Assembly: GCA_032622095.1 (NCBI GenBank)
Contig: CP136067.1
Location: 81,494,705 to 81,558,704, forward strand
DNA length: 64,000 bases
Direction of reading: 5' to 3'
Origin: Siphonodentalium dalli
Lineage: Eukaryota > Mollusca > Scaphopoda > Gadilida > Siphonodentaliidae
Shown: piece after piece, positions 1 through 12,003 of the stretch
Layout: the number at the start of each line of letters is the position of its first letter
How positions within the stretch are numbered: the first letter of the stretch is position 1
The notes under the pieces: generated by a model
Told to the model about the DNA's origin: nothing
The model's input: the letters and a program-made list of their open reading frames with translations, nothing else
Database searches by the model: none
Made by a program: the position numbers and the translations under genes

Positions 1-1015
1 TGTTGTGGTTGTTGTTGTTGTTGTGGTTATGGTCGACGTGCTTGTTGTTTCGGTTGTCGTTGTGTTTCTTGTTCTCGTTTGTGTTGTCCTTTTTATTGGC
101 GGTGTTGTAGTTGTCCTTGGTGTTGTCGTTTTTTGTGTTTTCGTTTGTGCTGTCGTTGCTGGTGTTGTCGTGTTTGCTGCTGTCGTTGATGTTGGTGCCG
201 TTGTAGTCGTTGGTGTTGTCGTTGTCATTTGTTTTGTCGTTGTTGGTGTTATGGTTGGTGTTGTTATGATTGATGTTGATGGTGTCTTTGTTGTTATTGT
301 TGTTAGCATTTTCGTATTTGGTGTTTTGGTTGTGCTCGTTGTCGCTGGTGTTGTCGTTGTTGCAGTTTTTGTCGGTGTTGTCGTTGATGTCGTTGGTGTT
401 TTTGTCGTCGTTGTCATTGGTTTTGTGGTTGTTGTAATTTGTATTGTTGTTTGTGGTGTTGTTGTAATTTGTGTCGTTGGTGTTCTTGTTGTGGTTGTTG
501 TCCTTGTCTCAGTTTTTGTCGGTGTTGGTGTTGTCGTTGGCGCTGCCATTGTAGTTGTTGTCGTTGATGCTATCGTTTGTGTTGTATGTGTTGTAGTCGT
601 TGATGTTATTGGCGTGGCAGCTGGTGACGGTTGTGTTGTCGTTGGCGTTGTCGTGGATTTCGTCGTTGTGGTTGTGGTTATTGGTGTTGTTGTCATTGTA
701 GTTGTTGTCGTTGTTGTTGGCGTTTGTGTTGTCGTTGTTGCTGTTGTTGCTGTTGTGGTAGTTGTCGTCGGTTTTGTTGTTGTTGCTTTTTGTGCAGTAG
801 TCGTTGTGGCTGTAGTAGGTGTTGATGTTGGTGGTGGTGGCGTTATGGTTGTTTTGGGTGATGTTGTCGGTGTCGTTGTTGGTTTCGTCGTGGATGTCGT
901 CGTTGGTGTGCTTGTTGTGGTCTTTATCATTGGTGTTGTCGTTGGCGTTGTCGTTGTGGTTATTGCCGTTGTGGTAGCTGTCGGTGTAGTCGTTGCTGTG
1001 GCTGTTGTAGTAGTC

Positions 1016-1060
<45 letters not shown>

Positions 1061-1124
1061 TGTGTTGTTCGTGGAGTGGTTGTTGTTGCTTTCGGTGTAG
1101 GCGTATTTTTGCAGCTGTTGGGAC
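1..1124 (-). CDS. Gene A exon 2 (partial): Thr-rich mucin domain
   Basis: Open on the minus strand through all 374 codons, continuing past the window edge. The acceptor reads ttttctaag|GTCCC, and the exon starts with PNSCKNTPTPKATTTT, matching the start of gene B exon 2 (PNSCKRTTTT). After that nearly every codon is ACN, with scattered Pro, Asn, Lys, Gln and Ser. The plus-strand frame over the same bases is an equally long poly-Val/Cys reading that only mirrors the ACN repeats. Near its start the exon carries an (ACT)n run coding poly-Thr. No Cys is seen beyond the first few residues. Confidence 0.72.
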
Positions 1125-4100
1125 CTTAGAAAATGAGTTGTCGCATATTAGTTCAGCTATGTCGTAGAAGTATCATCAGAGTTTACAAACATCTTCTATC
1201 GGCTAAAATATTCTCATAGCAAAGTAACAGTTATTAGATTCGGTATACACATATATAACATGTATGTACGATTTCTTTATACGGGTCATTTTATATAATA
1301 GTGAGATGATATCGTGATAATACCAACATAATATCTTTTGTTTATATATAATTCAACGCACATCAAAACAACAACCACAGTATTTTTGAAATATTGTGGG
1401 CCAAAATATTAATATTAGACACTAACATACAATGGCCAACCTCCATATACTGCGCTGATGGTTACAATCTCGGAAACCCCATTTATACACCGTACATACT
1501 TTGTGATAGATAGCACAAGTTACGTACCAAAAGTTTTACATTCAGGGAGTAGTGAGTGTTATAGTTGACGACACTGTCATAATCATTGCACAGGAATTAC
1601 CTCCACTTTGAGTATCCAATATAGATACATCTTCTGTAACAGGATTGCCACATCATACCGTTCATATCAGTTTATGAAACATTGTGCACGCTTTTTGTGC
1701 CAATGCGATACTAGCTAGGAGTTCACATCAAGAACGTGTTAGATCGTGTTATGGTGCCAATTTGTTTTCACTATAATTATGTTTGTTACTGAATAGTTAT
1801 CTACCTTTATTGTTGAATTGTATTGGATTGTCTGAAGTTGACCGAATGACCAAGTGACATTAATATATATGTGATTGTTAAAATGGGATGTATTGAAGAT
1901 GTCTTGTCGTAAAATGCGGATAAAGGTATAGTCCAGGAACACTAGGATAAAAAGAACCAAAGTAAGCAAATAAATATCTCTGACGAGTTTATTATGTCAG
2001 CTGATGCGAAATAACATGCCGAAGTCCCATAACATCATATTTGAGCATTTTGAGTTATGCGACATTTTTGGTATCCATGCAATTCCACAAAAATAGGGCA
2101 CAAATTAGCTCATGGAATATAAGCTTCCTTGTTATATAGTTCTTATGTCTAGTATTTCATTGTGTTACTATATATGTGGTTACATATACCTTAATTGTGA
2201 AGAAAAGGGTCCCAGTTGTATATCAGACAAAACGTTTGTTTAATCTTAAAATGACTCATGCCTTGTCAGCACACACAATATAACACATATCACACTTTGT
2301 CAAATATTTGTACACAGAATCTCCAAAAACAACTTGTCCCCACCCCAACAGAATTCTGAATATTGCCATATAGTTATTACTCTTTGTGAAATATGGGACC
2401 AGGATGTATTTTTAGTTGGAATTTATTAGCCCCATCAATTATTGTATAAAAAGGGCCGAAGTCCTATTTTAGGGACCATACCCCGACTTTGGGTTTAGCC
2501 CTATTTTCTGAACATTTGGCCAATACTTGTTTGATATATCTTCATTGTAACGACATGCATACATCATTTCAATTATTTTTCTATACCATTATAGGATGGG
2601 AATGCCCACCATGGAGCACCTTGTCCCCAAAAGTGAGAAACATGTACTGTACATGCGTTATTAGGATAAAATAACCCACCCGCCTCAATTTCAAATTTCA
2701 AATTTGGCCCTTTTTCGTTGCTGAACATTATTTTTGTATTACAAACCATCATTGGTAATTTTGACATAAAATTATATTTCCATCTAAAATTCGAACCTTT
2801 ATGTTATATATCTTATGTATGTAAGCATTTCATTTCAATGGGTATACCTTATTTGGGACCCGTTACCAGAAACACATATTCATTGTAGTTTGGTCACATT
2901 TTGTTGGTTGGAGTATTACATGTTTGCACAATCGCATAATTTGTCCAAGCTAAATAGGGCACATGGAATACCTTGTTTGATCATTTCTATAAATAAAGAA
3001 ATTCCATCAGGTATGTCAATTTAAATTTTACGTGAGATAAACCAAACAAGGTATTCCATGAGACCCTCAAATACATCCACCCTTTCTTCTCAAATAGCTT
3101 CATGCTATCTCATAACAAACATCGTTGTTACTATAAAATACATGCATACTATATAACTGTTTCTATTTGTCTGTTTGTCATAATTCAAATATATATGTTA
3201 TGCCATGTCGATGGATATAATGTCTATAAACTGTCGGGGTCTGCGATTGCCAGGAAAGACGAGATGTGTTTGACTACTTAAAAGTAACACATTTGACATA
3301 CAAATGTAGTATGCTTACATATTGAGCACTTAGGATACAATCATGACAATAATATACAAAAAACTAAATGGGATATGGGTGTTAAATTGGCAGTTACTGT
3401 ATATCATCCAGAGGTGTCGCTATTCTATTCCTAAATTCATTTGAATATAAGATCCATGGCATCAAGCTTGATGAAGTAGGCAATTCTCTTCCATTAGATA
3501 TTGAAATTTCAAATAAGCGTTTCACTTTAATAAATATATATCTTATCAACATTGATTGATTTTTTAAACATTAAAAACGAAACTATAAACACTGATCAAC
3601 CTAAAATTTACGAAAAGGTTAGTGAAATTATGGCCACTCCTGAGGAGTAAAACTTTGTTATATGTGGAGAGTTTAATGTAGCGCTCAACTAGAAGCTTGT
3701 TTCCGGAAAGGCCTATACCACCTAGGTTATTGGACAGATCATTCCATAATCTCTTTAAATTTGAATTTGACGGAATTCATTCGTGGCCGTGGATACTGGA
3801 AATTCAATAACTATTTTGAAAAATGCGGAATGTCACAGAATCTCAGTATTTTGACGAAAATCTAGAACAACTAGAAATTAATAAACAACGTTGTACGAAA
3901 CTCTTATAAAAATACGTAGTAAAACTTTAGAATTATCGTCAAAAATTAAAAGGAACAGAGTGAAAGAAGAAACTGAAGTTATAGCTAAAATTAAAAGATT
4001 AGAAAATTCTAATGAGACATTGGAATAGTTGGAAAGATACCAAACTATCTTAGAAGAAACAAGGACACACACATTAGAAGGTATGATGGAAAGATCTAGA

Positions 4101-7100
4101 GCAAAATGGATTGGCGAAGGACAGAATATTTTTTAAACATTAGAAACGACACTCTACAAATCAATATATGCTACAACACCAGATGGTGAAGTGTTAGAAA
4201 ACAAGAAGATATCCCAAAATGAGGCATGCAAATATTACGGTAAACTATATGAATCAAGAGAAGAAAAACTCTTCTAGACATTTGATTGAATTTTTCTAAT
4301 TAAATTACACAAACGACATCGAGTTAAATAAGCTCCCAGATATAACATATGATAAATTAGATAGTCCAATATCAGATGCTGAAAATTTAAAATTGTTTTT
4401 AAAAGTCCAGGTTATGTTGGCTACTCGGTTGAATTCTGTCAAATGTTTTGGGAAAGCTATGTCATTTTTTAGTGCGCTCTTTGAATTATGGTTTGGCCAG
4501 AGGGGAACTATCTGTAACACAGAAATATGGTGTAGTAGACGACAAGCCATGACATTTTTTAACAAATAGGAGGCCGATACCCCTCTTAAATATAAGCTAC
4601 ATAATTTTGTCAGGAATTATCACTGCCATCTTAAAATGTGTTTTACCAATCTGTATAGATGATCGTCAAAGAGGATTCATACCTGGACGCTACATTGGAG
4701 AACATTCGTTTAATATCAGATTTAATAAATATTACACATAGATTTTTAGAAAGCCTTTGATTCTGTGTCATTGACCTTTATGTCTCTGGTTATGAAAACT
4801 TTTAATTTCAGCAAAACTTTCATAGGATACATAGAAACTATATAAAGGAATCAGCTCTAACCTTCAAGTTAACATCAATGAAAATGTGTCACCATCCTTC
4901 ACCATAAAAGGTTGTTGTAGACAAAGTGACCTAATATCACCGTATATGTTTTTAGTATATGCAGCAGTATTGAGGTTTACAATAAGAACATGTAAGAAAA
5001 TAACAGGAATTGAGATCGATAATTATGAATTCAAAGTTAGCCAGTATGCTGATGACACAACTGTATTCCTCAATGGCGATGCACAGTCCATGGACAGTAC
5101 ATTTGAGCTACTAGAAATGTTTTATTCTATATCCTGACTAAAAGCAGTTACCACAAGACCTTTATAGTTTTGATTGGGAACGAACGTGATTGTATGGAAG
5201 CTATATGTGACAAGTGGAAAATAAAATGGAATCCAGAATACTGTCGGCTTTTGGGGATTAATTTTAACTTATCCGAAGATGACTTTTTTACTGAAGAGTA
5301 TGATAATGTGATGAATGATATAGATACAATTATGCAGAAATGTGAAATATGACCCCTCTAGGACGAATAGTTGTTGTGAAATCTCTCATTTTGTCCAAAT
5401 TAAGATTTATTTTTCAAACTTTACCAAACCCTAGCGTAGGTTATATTAAAGAATTAATGAAGAGAATTAAAAATTTTAGTTGGCAGAAAAAGCCAGATAA
5501 AATTTCACGAAGATTGCTACAACAAGCTTACTTATTCGGAGGTTGCAACATGGTTGATATAGAAAAAATAATGAATTCAACGAGGGGTATTTGGATGAAA
5601 ACCTTATTTTCCAAGTGGTAAATGGCAGAATCTATTTAAATGTTTTTTTGATAATCTTTCACAAAACTGGTTCATAGTGAGCCCCACAGCATTAACCAGG
5701 CAAAGCAAAATTATATCGCGTAAATTGTGGGCCTATGTTAGGGCGCGTACACATGGCCAGCAAGAAAATATCAGGTATGCCCCATGTGACTTACTTGACC
5801 AATGAAATACATAATACCGGAAAATATCCGACGAAGGCAGCGCGCTGATATTTTATCGCCAATTGGTGATATGTGTTCACCTTGATATGTGGCCATCGGT
5901 ATCCGTTAACTAATCTCGCAGGGATATGATCGTAACAATTCAAACACTCGAGTTATGATCCATCAATAGTATTGTCTGTTTCAACATACTACGCATTTCC
6001 ATTTGATATTGGTTGTCAGAACCGCTGATGTATTATATATACATGTATATACGTATGTACAGAGACGTGGCGACAGGGGGGGGGGGGGGGCTTGGGGTGT
6101 GTCTCATCCCCCAACTTTGGTCAATATTTTCAACAGTTGGACAATTCATACCTGCCAAAACATTAGTTGGGAATTTCACACCAACAATAGGTTGAAAATG
6201 TTCTTGTAGTTTGATTTTCCAAAAAATTCTTGGGGGAATTAATTGTTTTTGGACCAATAATTGCATATTTTCCTATTTTTTGTAAAATTTTTGGTCTGAA
6301 ATGGTCATCAGTTGGAAATTTTCCAACCTCAGGGGGGTGACAGGTTGGAAATTTCCAACACTTTGAAAGCTTGTGTCCTGGTCCCTCCCCCGAGGCCAGT
6401 CAAAAGTCAAAAACTGCTAGTTAATTTAAGAAAACAATATTGTCATACATTTGGTCAACATTTTCATTGGAATTGTCATCAGATGTAAATTTTCCAACCT
6501 AAGTGGGGTGTCGGGTTTGAAATGTCCAACTCTAGGAATGATTGAGGCTAGTCTAGATGGTAGGATTTGCGATTTTCTTGTTCAGATTACAAAATTTTCG
6601 CACAACGGGCCGAACCATGGTCTGATATTAGGCCTAAGAGCACTGAGGTGCAAGGGGTGAAAATGGAATTATGGAAAACTTGTGTTTGGTCTGATTCTGA
6701 TTCAAGGGGCGGGGTGCAGATAGAATTTCCCAAGGTGGACACCCCCGAACGGAAACCCTCTGCGTGTATGGGGATGCTTTATAATTTGGTACCTCACATG
6801 CCTTGATTTAGTTGTTTTACTTTAATTTGGACTGTATGCATAGAGGGGATGCATAGATGAACCAAACCAAACACAATTTTGACCAAAAGTAGGAAGATGT
6901 GCAACTAGTTACACTGGTTGGAATATCAAGTAATGAGAACATACATCAGAGCTCACCGCGTCCCTGAACACACATCCCTACTCCAACGACGAGGGCGCGT
7001 TCCTTTCTCGTTAACATAGGTGTTTTATTTTCCATAACACTTTATAACTCTATGAATATTCGATATGGACTATAGGTTGTTTGTCCGCATTAATTCACGT

Positions 7101-9448
7101 CAACAAACACGACTAACACTAGTCACATTGAGCTCAATCAACGTCAACTAACCCGCCGCTTTCTCACGGGCGTAATCTTTGCAGCAATAAAATATCAGAG
7201 TACAATTGTACCTGATATTTTCTTGCAGATATTTTCTTGCAGCTTCATGTGTACGCGCGTAAATTGAAGCATGGGCAAAATTATACAAAGCTATAATCCC
7301 TTAAGCACTTGACCATATAAACATTAATATTATATTACCATCAAAGGGAAAATGTTGATGTCCCAGGTGTTAGAAAAGAAATGTATTTTATTCGTTAACC
7401 ATGATGACCATATGACTCGGGTTGCTGTGGATGTATAGGATATAATATAAAATAGATTTTTAGACACATCACACAGTTTATACAGGTGTAAAAAAAACTT
7501 TCATAGATATATTCGGTTTATGGTCCCACCAAAGAAAGCTTCATTACCCAAGTATGCCTTTTTTAGTTAAGTGTTCTTCAATAAGTTCATTTAAAACATA
7601 TAAATTGGAATGCGTGGACAATATAAAACAGTTAAACCTTTTATGAAGAAATGGTAAATTTAACTAGATCAAATGTTTACAGAGGAATAGGCTAAAATTT
7701 AGATTTCTCCACTTTACAGTTGCTTGGAAACCAAGTACAAACGATTCCAATACCGAATTAGCACACGAATTCTAGGTACTAATGAACTTTTCAGAAAGAT
7801 GGATTATAAAAGCTAGGGCGCATGCTTATTCTGTGGAACAACCAACGAGACAATAAGCCATTTTTTGTTTGCGACTGTCCTACCATTAACTCGCTATGGC
7901 ATGAAATTCAAATGTGGGTTTTTAGACAAACTGGATTTACAATAGATTTGTCACCAAACAATTTAAATGTTGGGAATTCTGAACACTTTGACCTAGCCCA
8001 TTTTTATAGTCATTGTTACGTTTTATATTTACGAATCAAAAATGGGGGGAAAACACCTGATTTGAAACAGTTTAAAATGGATTTAAATTTTATTATAATG
8101 CTGAAGAAAAAAAATTCAATCAATATATTTATGAAAATTTTAGGGATTGTTGGGCTGGTTGGTAGCGCTTAGTCAAATGGTAGGATACTATATATTGTAG
8201 TATATGTTGGATTACTCCTGTTGTTAGTTTGGCTGAGCCTTTCGGCTTAACATCAATATAGAAAGCCTACGTTTCGGCTCTGCCTCATGGAGTATATTGT
8301 CCTTTACTCACTTTCACATAACTTAAATAAAATGTCGGACAATATACTGAGTTCAACCGAGAAAAAAAAAAACTTTCTGAACTAGTCAGTATTTTAATCA
8401 ATAATATTAAAAATCTGATCAAAATTCAGAACCAATCCTAGAACCTGAATATATATATAACACTGAATGTAGCTCATCCATATTGTTCTAACACTACGAC
8501 AAACATCAATATGAAAACAGAATTATTACTATTTAAATCTATTTTTTTTTTTTCACATATTTCTTTTACTACACCCTAAATCTAGTTTATCCAACATTCA
8601 ATCAACCATTGTATGTCCACAGCACCTATCTACGTTGTGTGAAAGGTTGCTTGACAATTTTGTTGGATACACTTTTACACAACGTTGCATATATATTTAC
8701 TACCAACGGTTGTATGTTAATTATACAAAGTTAATTGTACAAAGTTAATTGCCCACAGCACCTATCTACGTTTATTGAACTGTTGTGTGTTGGGTAGGAT
8801 TGGATGACTTTTGTTGATTGGAAAGTTTACCCAATGTTGATTGGAAAGTAAAATGGGCAAGACGCCGTGGATAGCTTTGTCGGTATAGTATACCTTTGTT
8901 ATAATTATTCTTTGTACGATACACTGATTGTGTAGGCTTTATGTGTTGAGTGTATGAGTATACTACTTTAGTCAAATTATTGCCGTCAGCAGTTGTGTAA
9001 ACTTGTAAACTTCCAAATTTGGCAAATATAAATAAATATACACTCAATACATAAAGCCTACATAATCAGTGTATCGTACAAAGAATAATTATAACAAAGG
9101 TATACTATACCAGCAAAGCTATCCACGACGTCTTGTCCCATTCTCCAGTCGCTCAGGAGTTTTTTCACGCAGTCGTCCATCTTGTTTTAAAATATTTGGA
9201 GCCAAAAACTCGCATGCTCGCCCGCACCGGAAACGCGCTGCTATTGGACGACCCGGTCATGTGGCGGTTTTATCCAATGTGGTATGAAAGTAATACCACA
9301 GAATACAGTCCAGGCAATCAGTTGTGTACATCGTACTAAACTGTTGAATAATAAGTATACAACAAATTCGCACCCAACGAGTTGTATACAACGTTCATCC
9401 AACTAGATTTAGGGTGTATCCTTTCTCCTCTTATTTGAACTCTCAAGA

Positions 9449-9483
<35 letters not shown>

Positions 9484-9543
9484 GTTTGTGTGTGTGTGTG
9501 AGGGTGTGTTTGTGGGGGTGGGTGTGGGGGTGTGTCTGGGATG

Positions 9544-9575
<32 letters not shown>

Positions 9576-11658
9576 CCCAAATTTGTACCATGGCCTACAC
9601 TGTGTCTTAAAAGATGACTCACCAAATTTCACGCCGATTGATCAAAGCAAACCTGAGATCTAACATGGTCCCCAAATGAAGTACTTGCACTCTTGAAAGT
9701 ATAGACACTATTTCTTATGATGTTTGTCGAAATGAAGTCACGTGACGTCGCACGCAAACCCACAGTTGCTTTGCTATTGTAGACGAAACTCCCATGCCCT
9801 TTACCAAAGCGTTGTTGGAAATAGGCGCATGTAGTTGGGTGTAGAGTCGAGACTCGAACGCTCTACCATCGTTGGGAATGGGTGCTAATATGGTATTTCA
9901 ATTTGCCAGTTCGGTGTGAACATAAGTAAAGAATGTTCTTTTTTATATGAAAATTGTGCATTGAGTGTGGAGTCGAAGGAGTATCGGTATACCCGGAAGA
10001 TGGCGAATGGACATGCATTATCTGACCTCCCGCCAGTGGGTACCGTTCAGTAGATTCGCCGGAACTCAGTTAGAAAAACCATTCCAGGGCCGGGACTAAT
10101 AATCCACTGTAAACAATACTGCCGACGCTAATTAATGCTCTTTTAATCTTTCAGTTGAGTGCAAATCTGATAAGAATGTTTAAAAGATCAAAATGTGCGC
10201 GAAGCGCGCGCTGTTTAAGATCATATAATGTGCGTGAAACGCACAAAGGGGCCGTAGACCCCCCCCCCCCGCCAAATAAAGGCTCCCGAATGCAATATGT
10301 GCATGCATATATGTGGGTTGGGGAGAGGTGGGGGTAAAAAATACAGTTTTGTTGAAATAAAGTGTTCCTACAAATGGGCCGCAGTGCAGGGGCCTATGAC
10401 CCTCAGGCTGCATGATCCTGCATGATGCATGAATACAGAACTCCAAAGGCGGTCCGTTTAAGATCAAAATGTGCCACAAGCTCGCTTCGTCGCCGAATAA
10501 AGGCTCTTGAATTGAGTATATATGTTTCAGTTAGTATGTAGTATGGGGTTAATATGTGTGGATAGGGCGAATGTGGACCTTTCGTTATACACCAAAAGGA
10601 GCCCTCTATGCGCTGTATTTAAAATTGGATTTTCCGTACGTTACCCCACAAGTCATGCAAACAAAAGATCGCACCTCACAAGTACCCTGTGGTGCGTACG
10701 TCCGTCCATCCGTCCGTCCGTCCGACCTCATAACTCGAACAACTATGAACCAATTTCAATAATTTTTGGTATGCAATCTCCTTAGGACTGCCTCTCCGCA
10801 TGATGCTAATTGCTAATTGCTAATCACTTTTTCGGTTTCCGGATGATATCTCAAGTATGGATCCTTTAATTGCAAATACCGTTTTTGTGTAGATCAGTCA
10901 TATCAAGATACAGGTTTAGTTCGAATTTGATTTTTTCTAGAGTAATGGACTTTTTTCGACTTAGAAAATTAAATTTTACTTGTTTTTTTCTTTGGTTTCC
11001 GGATGATAACTCAAGTTTGGATTGTTTAAATGGAAATTCTGTTTTTTTTTGTGTGGGTCGTTCATATCAAAATACAGGTCAAGTTCGAAATTGAGTTTGA
11101 TCCAATGATTTTTCCCAAAGTAATGGGCCTTTCGACTTTGAATTTTTTTCTTATAATTTTCTGTTTTTCTGTATGAGGGTACGTTCATGGTGTAATCAAC
11201 TCCTCCTACAGTTTGGTCGTAGATAATTGAAACTTCCTTTTTTCTGGATGCTATCACACTCGACAAAAGCCATCTTAGATGTTAAGGTTACTTTTCATTT
11301 TCTACCCTTTTTTGGGTTCGAACAAATATGAACCAATATCAAAATTATTAATCCAAATTTTTCTTTAAAGTTAAAAATCTTTTTTGTTGGGTTTACGGAT
11401 AATGCGGGTTGAATTTGACACGGTGGGGGTATGCTAGCACTCGAGTGCACACCTCTTGTTTGTTTCTGGACCCCCCCCCCCCCCCTCCGAGGATATTCAA
11501 TAACGGCATGATTAATGAGAAGAGATAATTGGTAAAAACTTACTGTTACCGTGGGGGTTGCAACCAGCAGGCCAGTGTTTTCCTCTGTCCTCTTTCACGG
11601 GCACGAGGGACATCGCACCACAGAACAGGGCAAACCAGATTGACACCCGCCACATCAT
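1..11658 (-). CDS. Gene A: mucin-like secreted or membrane protein, 3' end outside the window
   Basis: Two-exon view of a minus-strand gene: exon 1 at 11,544-11,658 and exon 2 from 1,124 to beyond base 1. The junction is phase 1 on both sides (A|GT gives Ser39) and restores a loop reading CNPHGNSPNSC, residues 33-43, almost the same as the junction of gene B. The encoded protein is a signal peptide, a short linker, the Cys loop, then at least 370 residues of Thr-rich sequence, expected to be heavily O-glycosylated. The transmembrane and cytoplasmic exons seen in genes B and C would lie left of the window. The 10.4 kb intron is filled with a dead LINE and MITEs. Pairing the two exons over this distance rests on phase and on similarity to gene B, not on transcript evidence. 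Confidence 0.6.
1012..1059. repeat. Trinucleotide microsatellite inside gene A exon 2
   Basis: About sixteen copies of AGT on the plus strand, (ACT)n on the coding strand, read in frame as a run of Thr. A length change by one unit keeps the frame, so the tract can vary without breaking the gene. Confidence 0.85.
1125..3205. other. Gene A intron, no feature seen
   Basis: AT-rich sequence with no ORF, repeat structure or splice-consistent exon that I can support. Confidence 0.5.
3206..5742 (+). mobile_element. LINE A, degenerate non-LTR retrotransposon (endonuclease and reverse transcriptase part)
   Basis: Decayed L1/Tx1-like element inserted antisense to gene A. The start reads like the beginning of an APE-type endonuclease (ISINCRGLR near 3,220). 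Around 4,660-4,800 the reverse transcriptase motif RGFIPGRYIGE, followed by FRKAFDSVS, is readable across stops. A cleaner piece at 4,886-5,137 contains the catalytic box SQYADDTTVF. It is followed by 5,170-5,352 (LLGINFNL) and 5,349-5,621 (TPLGRIVVVKSLILSKL, then FSWQKKPDKI), which is the usual order downstream of the catalytic box. The frame is broken many times by stops and shifts, so it cannot be active. The element is interrupted at 5,743 and resumes near 7,259. Confidence 0.8.
5743..7258. mobile_element. Terminal-inverted-repeat element nested in LINE A
   Basis: The left end GCGCGTACACATGGCCAGCA and the right end, read on the other strand as GCGCGTACACATGAAGCTGC, form an inverted repeat that continues into a shared GCAAGAAAATATCAGGTA. 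The LINE reading resumes on the far side, so this is an insertion of about 1.5 kb. It has no transposase ORF and is therefore non-autonomous. The decamer GCGTAAATTG occurs at both 5,717 and 7,257, but it is not adjacent to the left end, so the target duplication is unresolved. The first 190 bases are related to 11,821-12,003 in reverse orientation. Confidence 0.65.
7259..8172 (+). mobile_element. LINE A, 3' part
   Basis: Continuation of LINE A after the nested insertion. The stretch 7,822-8,172 translates to a C-terminal piece with the typical CDCPTINSLWHEIQMWVF pattern found after the reverse transcriptase in L1/Tx1-type elements (Cys-x-Cys-Pro, then L-W), followed by a Lys-rich tail and a stop near 8,170. 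The upstream part to 7,820 is recognisable only in broken frames. Confidence 0.65.
8173..8850. other. Gene A intron, LINE A 3' flank and short repeats
   Basis: No gene. The string CACAGCACCTATCTACGTT occurs twice, near 8,620 and 8,757, about 137 bases apart. Short poly-A/T runs near 8,361 and 8,543 may mark retrotransposon tails. Confidence 0.4.
8851..9146. mobile_element. Foldback MITE
   Basis: Two arms of about 105 bases, 8,851-8,955 and 9,040-9,146, are near-perfect reverse complements. Both carry AATAATTATAACAAAGGTAT (or its complement) and GGCTTTATGT. About 85 bases of unique sequence separate them. It would form a long hairpin, and the apparent ORFs in the arms are by-products of the palindrome. 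Confidence 0.75.
9450..9574. repeat. (GT)n microsatellite, compound
   Basis: Interrupted GT/GGGT tract. The His/Thr-rich and Cys/Val-rich ORFs over it are artefacts of the dinucleotide repeat. Confidence 0.95.
10160..10510. repeat. Dispersed repeat with short hairpins
   Basis: The phrase TTTAAGATC(A)AAATGTGC recurs near 10,180 and 10,455, and GTGCGCGAAGCGCGC and GTGCGTGAAACGCAC are small palindromes. C and G homopolymer runs are present. No coding signal. Confidence 0.4.
10690..11430. repeat. Diverged repeat block beginning with (CCGT)n
   Basis: It starts with a CCGT tetranucleotide run at about 10,698-10,723. The phrase GGTTTCCGGATGATA(A/T)CTCAAG then occurs at about 10,836 and 10,996, with similar following sequence up to ATATCAA(G/A)ATACAGG, giving a diverged unit of about 160 bases. 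No coding signal. Confidence 0.5.
11544..11658 (-). CDS. Gene A exon 1: signal peptide and first half of Cys loop
   Basis: Starts with two adjacent ATG codons (11,656-11,658 and 11,653-11,655), then a hydrophobic core WRVSIWFALFCGAMSLV typical of a secretory signal, then a charged linker (KEDRGKHWPAG) and the half loop CNPHGN. It ends at a strong donor, AACA|GTAAGT, in phase 1 after 38 codons. The plan is the same as gene B exon 1: signal peptide, Cys-x-Pro-x-Gly-Asn, phase-1 donor. It is too short for ordinary ORF finding. Which of the two ATGs is used cannot be decided. Confidence 0.68.
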
Positions 11659-11820
11659 CGTCTGGAACCTATATTAGACATGTAGATTTTCGTATAATTA
11701 CTATGTATAGAGCTGTATTGACCCGATTTAATGACATCATCAAAGAGAGGTTCCACCTTTAGAGGCCAAATATTAATTGTCATGACGAATGTCATGCCTT
11801 TCGACCAAGTCGTGAATGTT

Positions 11821-12003
11821 TATGATCGTATCCCTGCGAGACTATTTAACGGATACCAACGACCACCAATCAATGTGGACACATATCATCCACGGGCGAT
11901 TTACTGCCTCCATCGGGTATTTTCTTGTAGTAACTTACGGTTGGTCAAGTAAGTCACATGGGGCATACCTGATATTGTCTTGCCCGTCATGTGAACGTGC
12001 CAT
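11821..12003. repeat. Reverse-oriented copy of the 5,743 element end
   Basis: Its reverse complement follows 5,750-5,935 closely, including GGCATACCTGATATTGTCTTG against the complement of CAAGAAAATATCAGGTATGCC and a shared GGGATA(C/T)GATC segment. Only one end is recognisable. It lies just upstream of gene A exon 1. Confidence 0.6.

Noticed and set aside
4305-4565. Minus-strand 86-codon ORF within LINE A
   Set aside because: Antisense to recognisable plus-strand reverse transcriptase sequence.
9336-9632. His/Thr-rich ORFs over the GT tract
   Set aside because: Artefacts of a dinucleotide microsatellite open in several frames.
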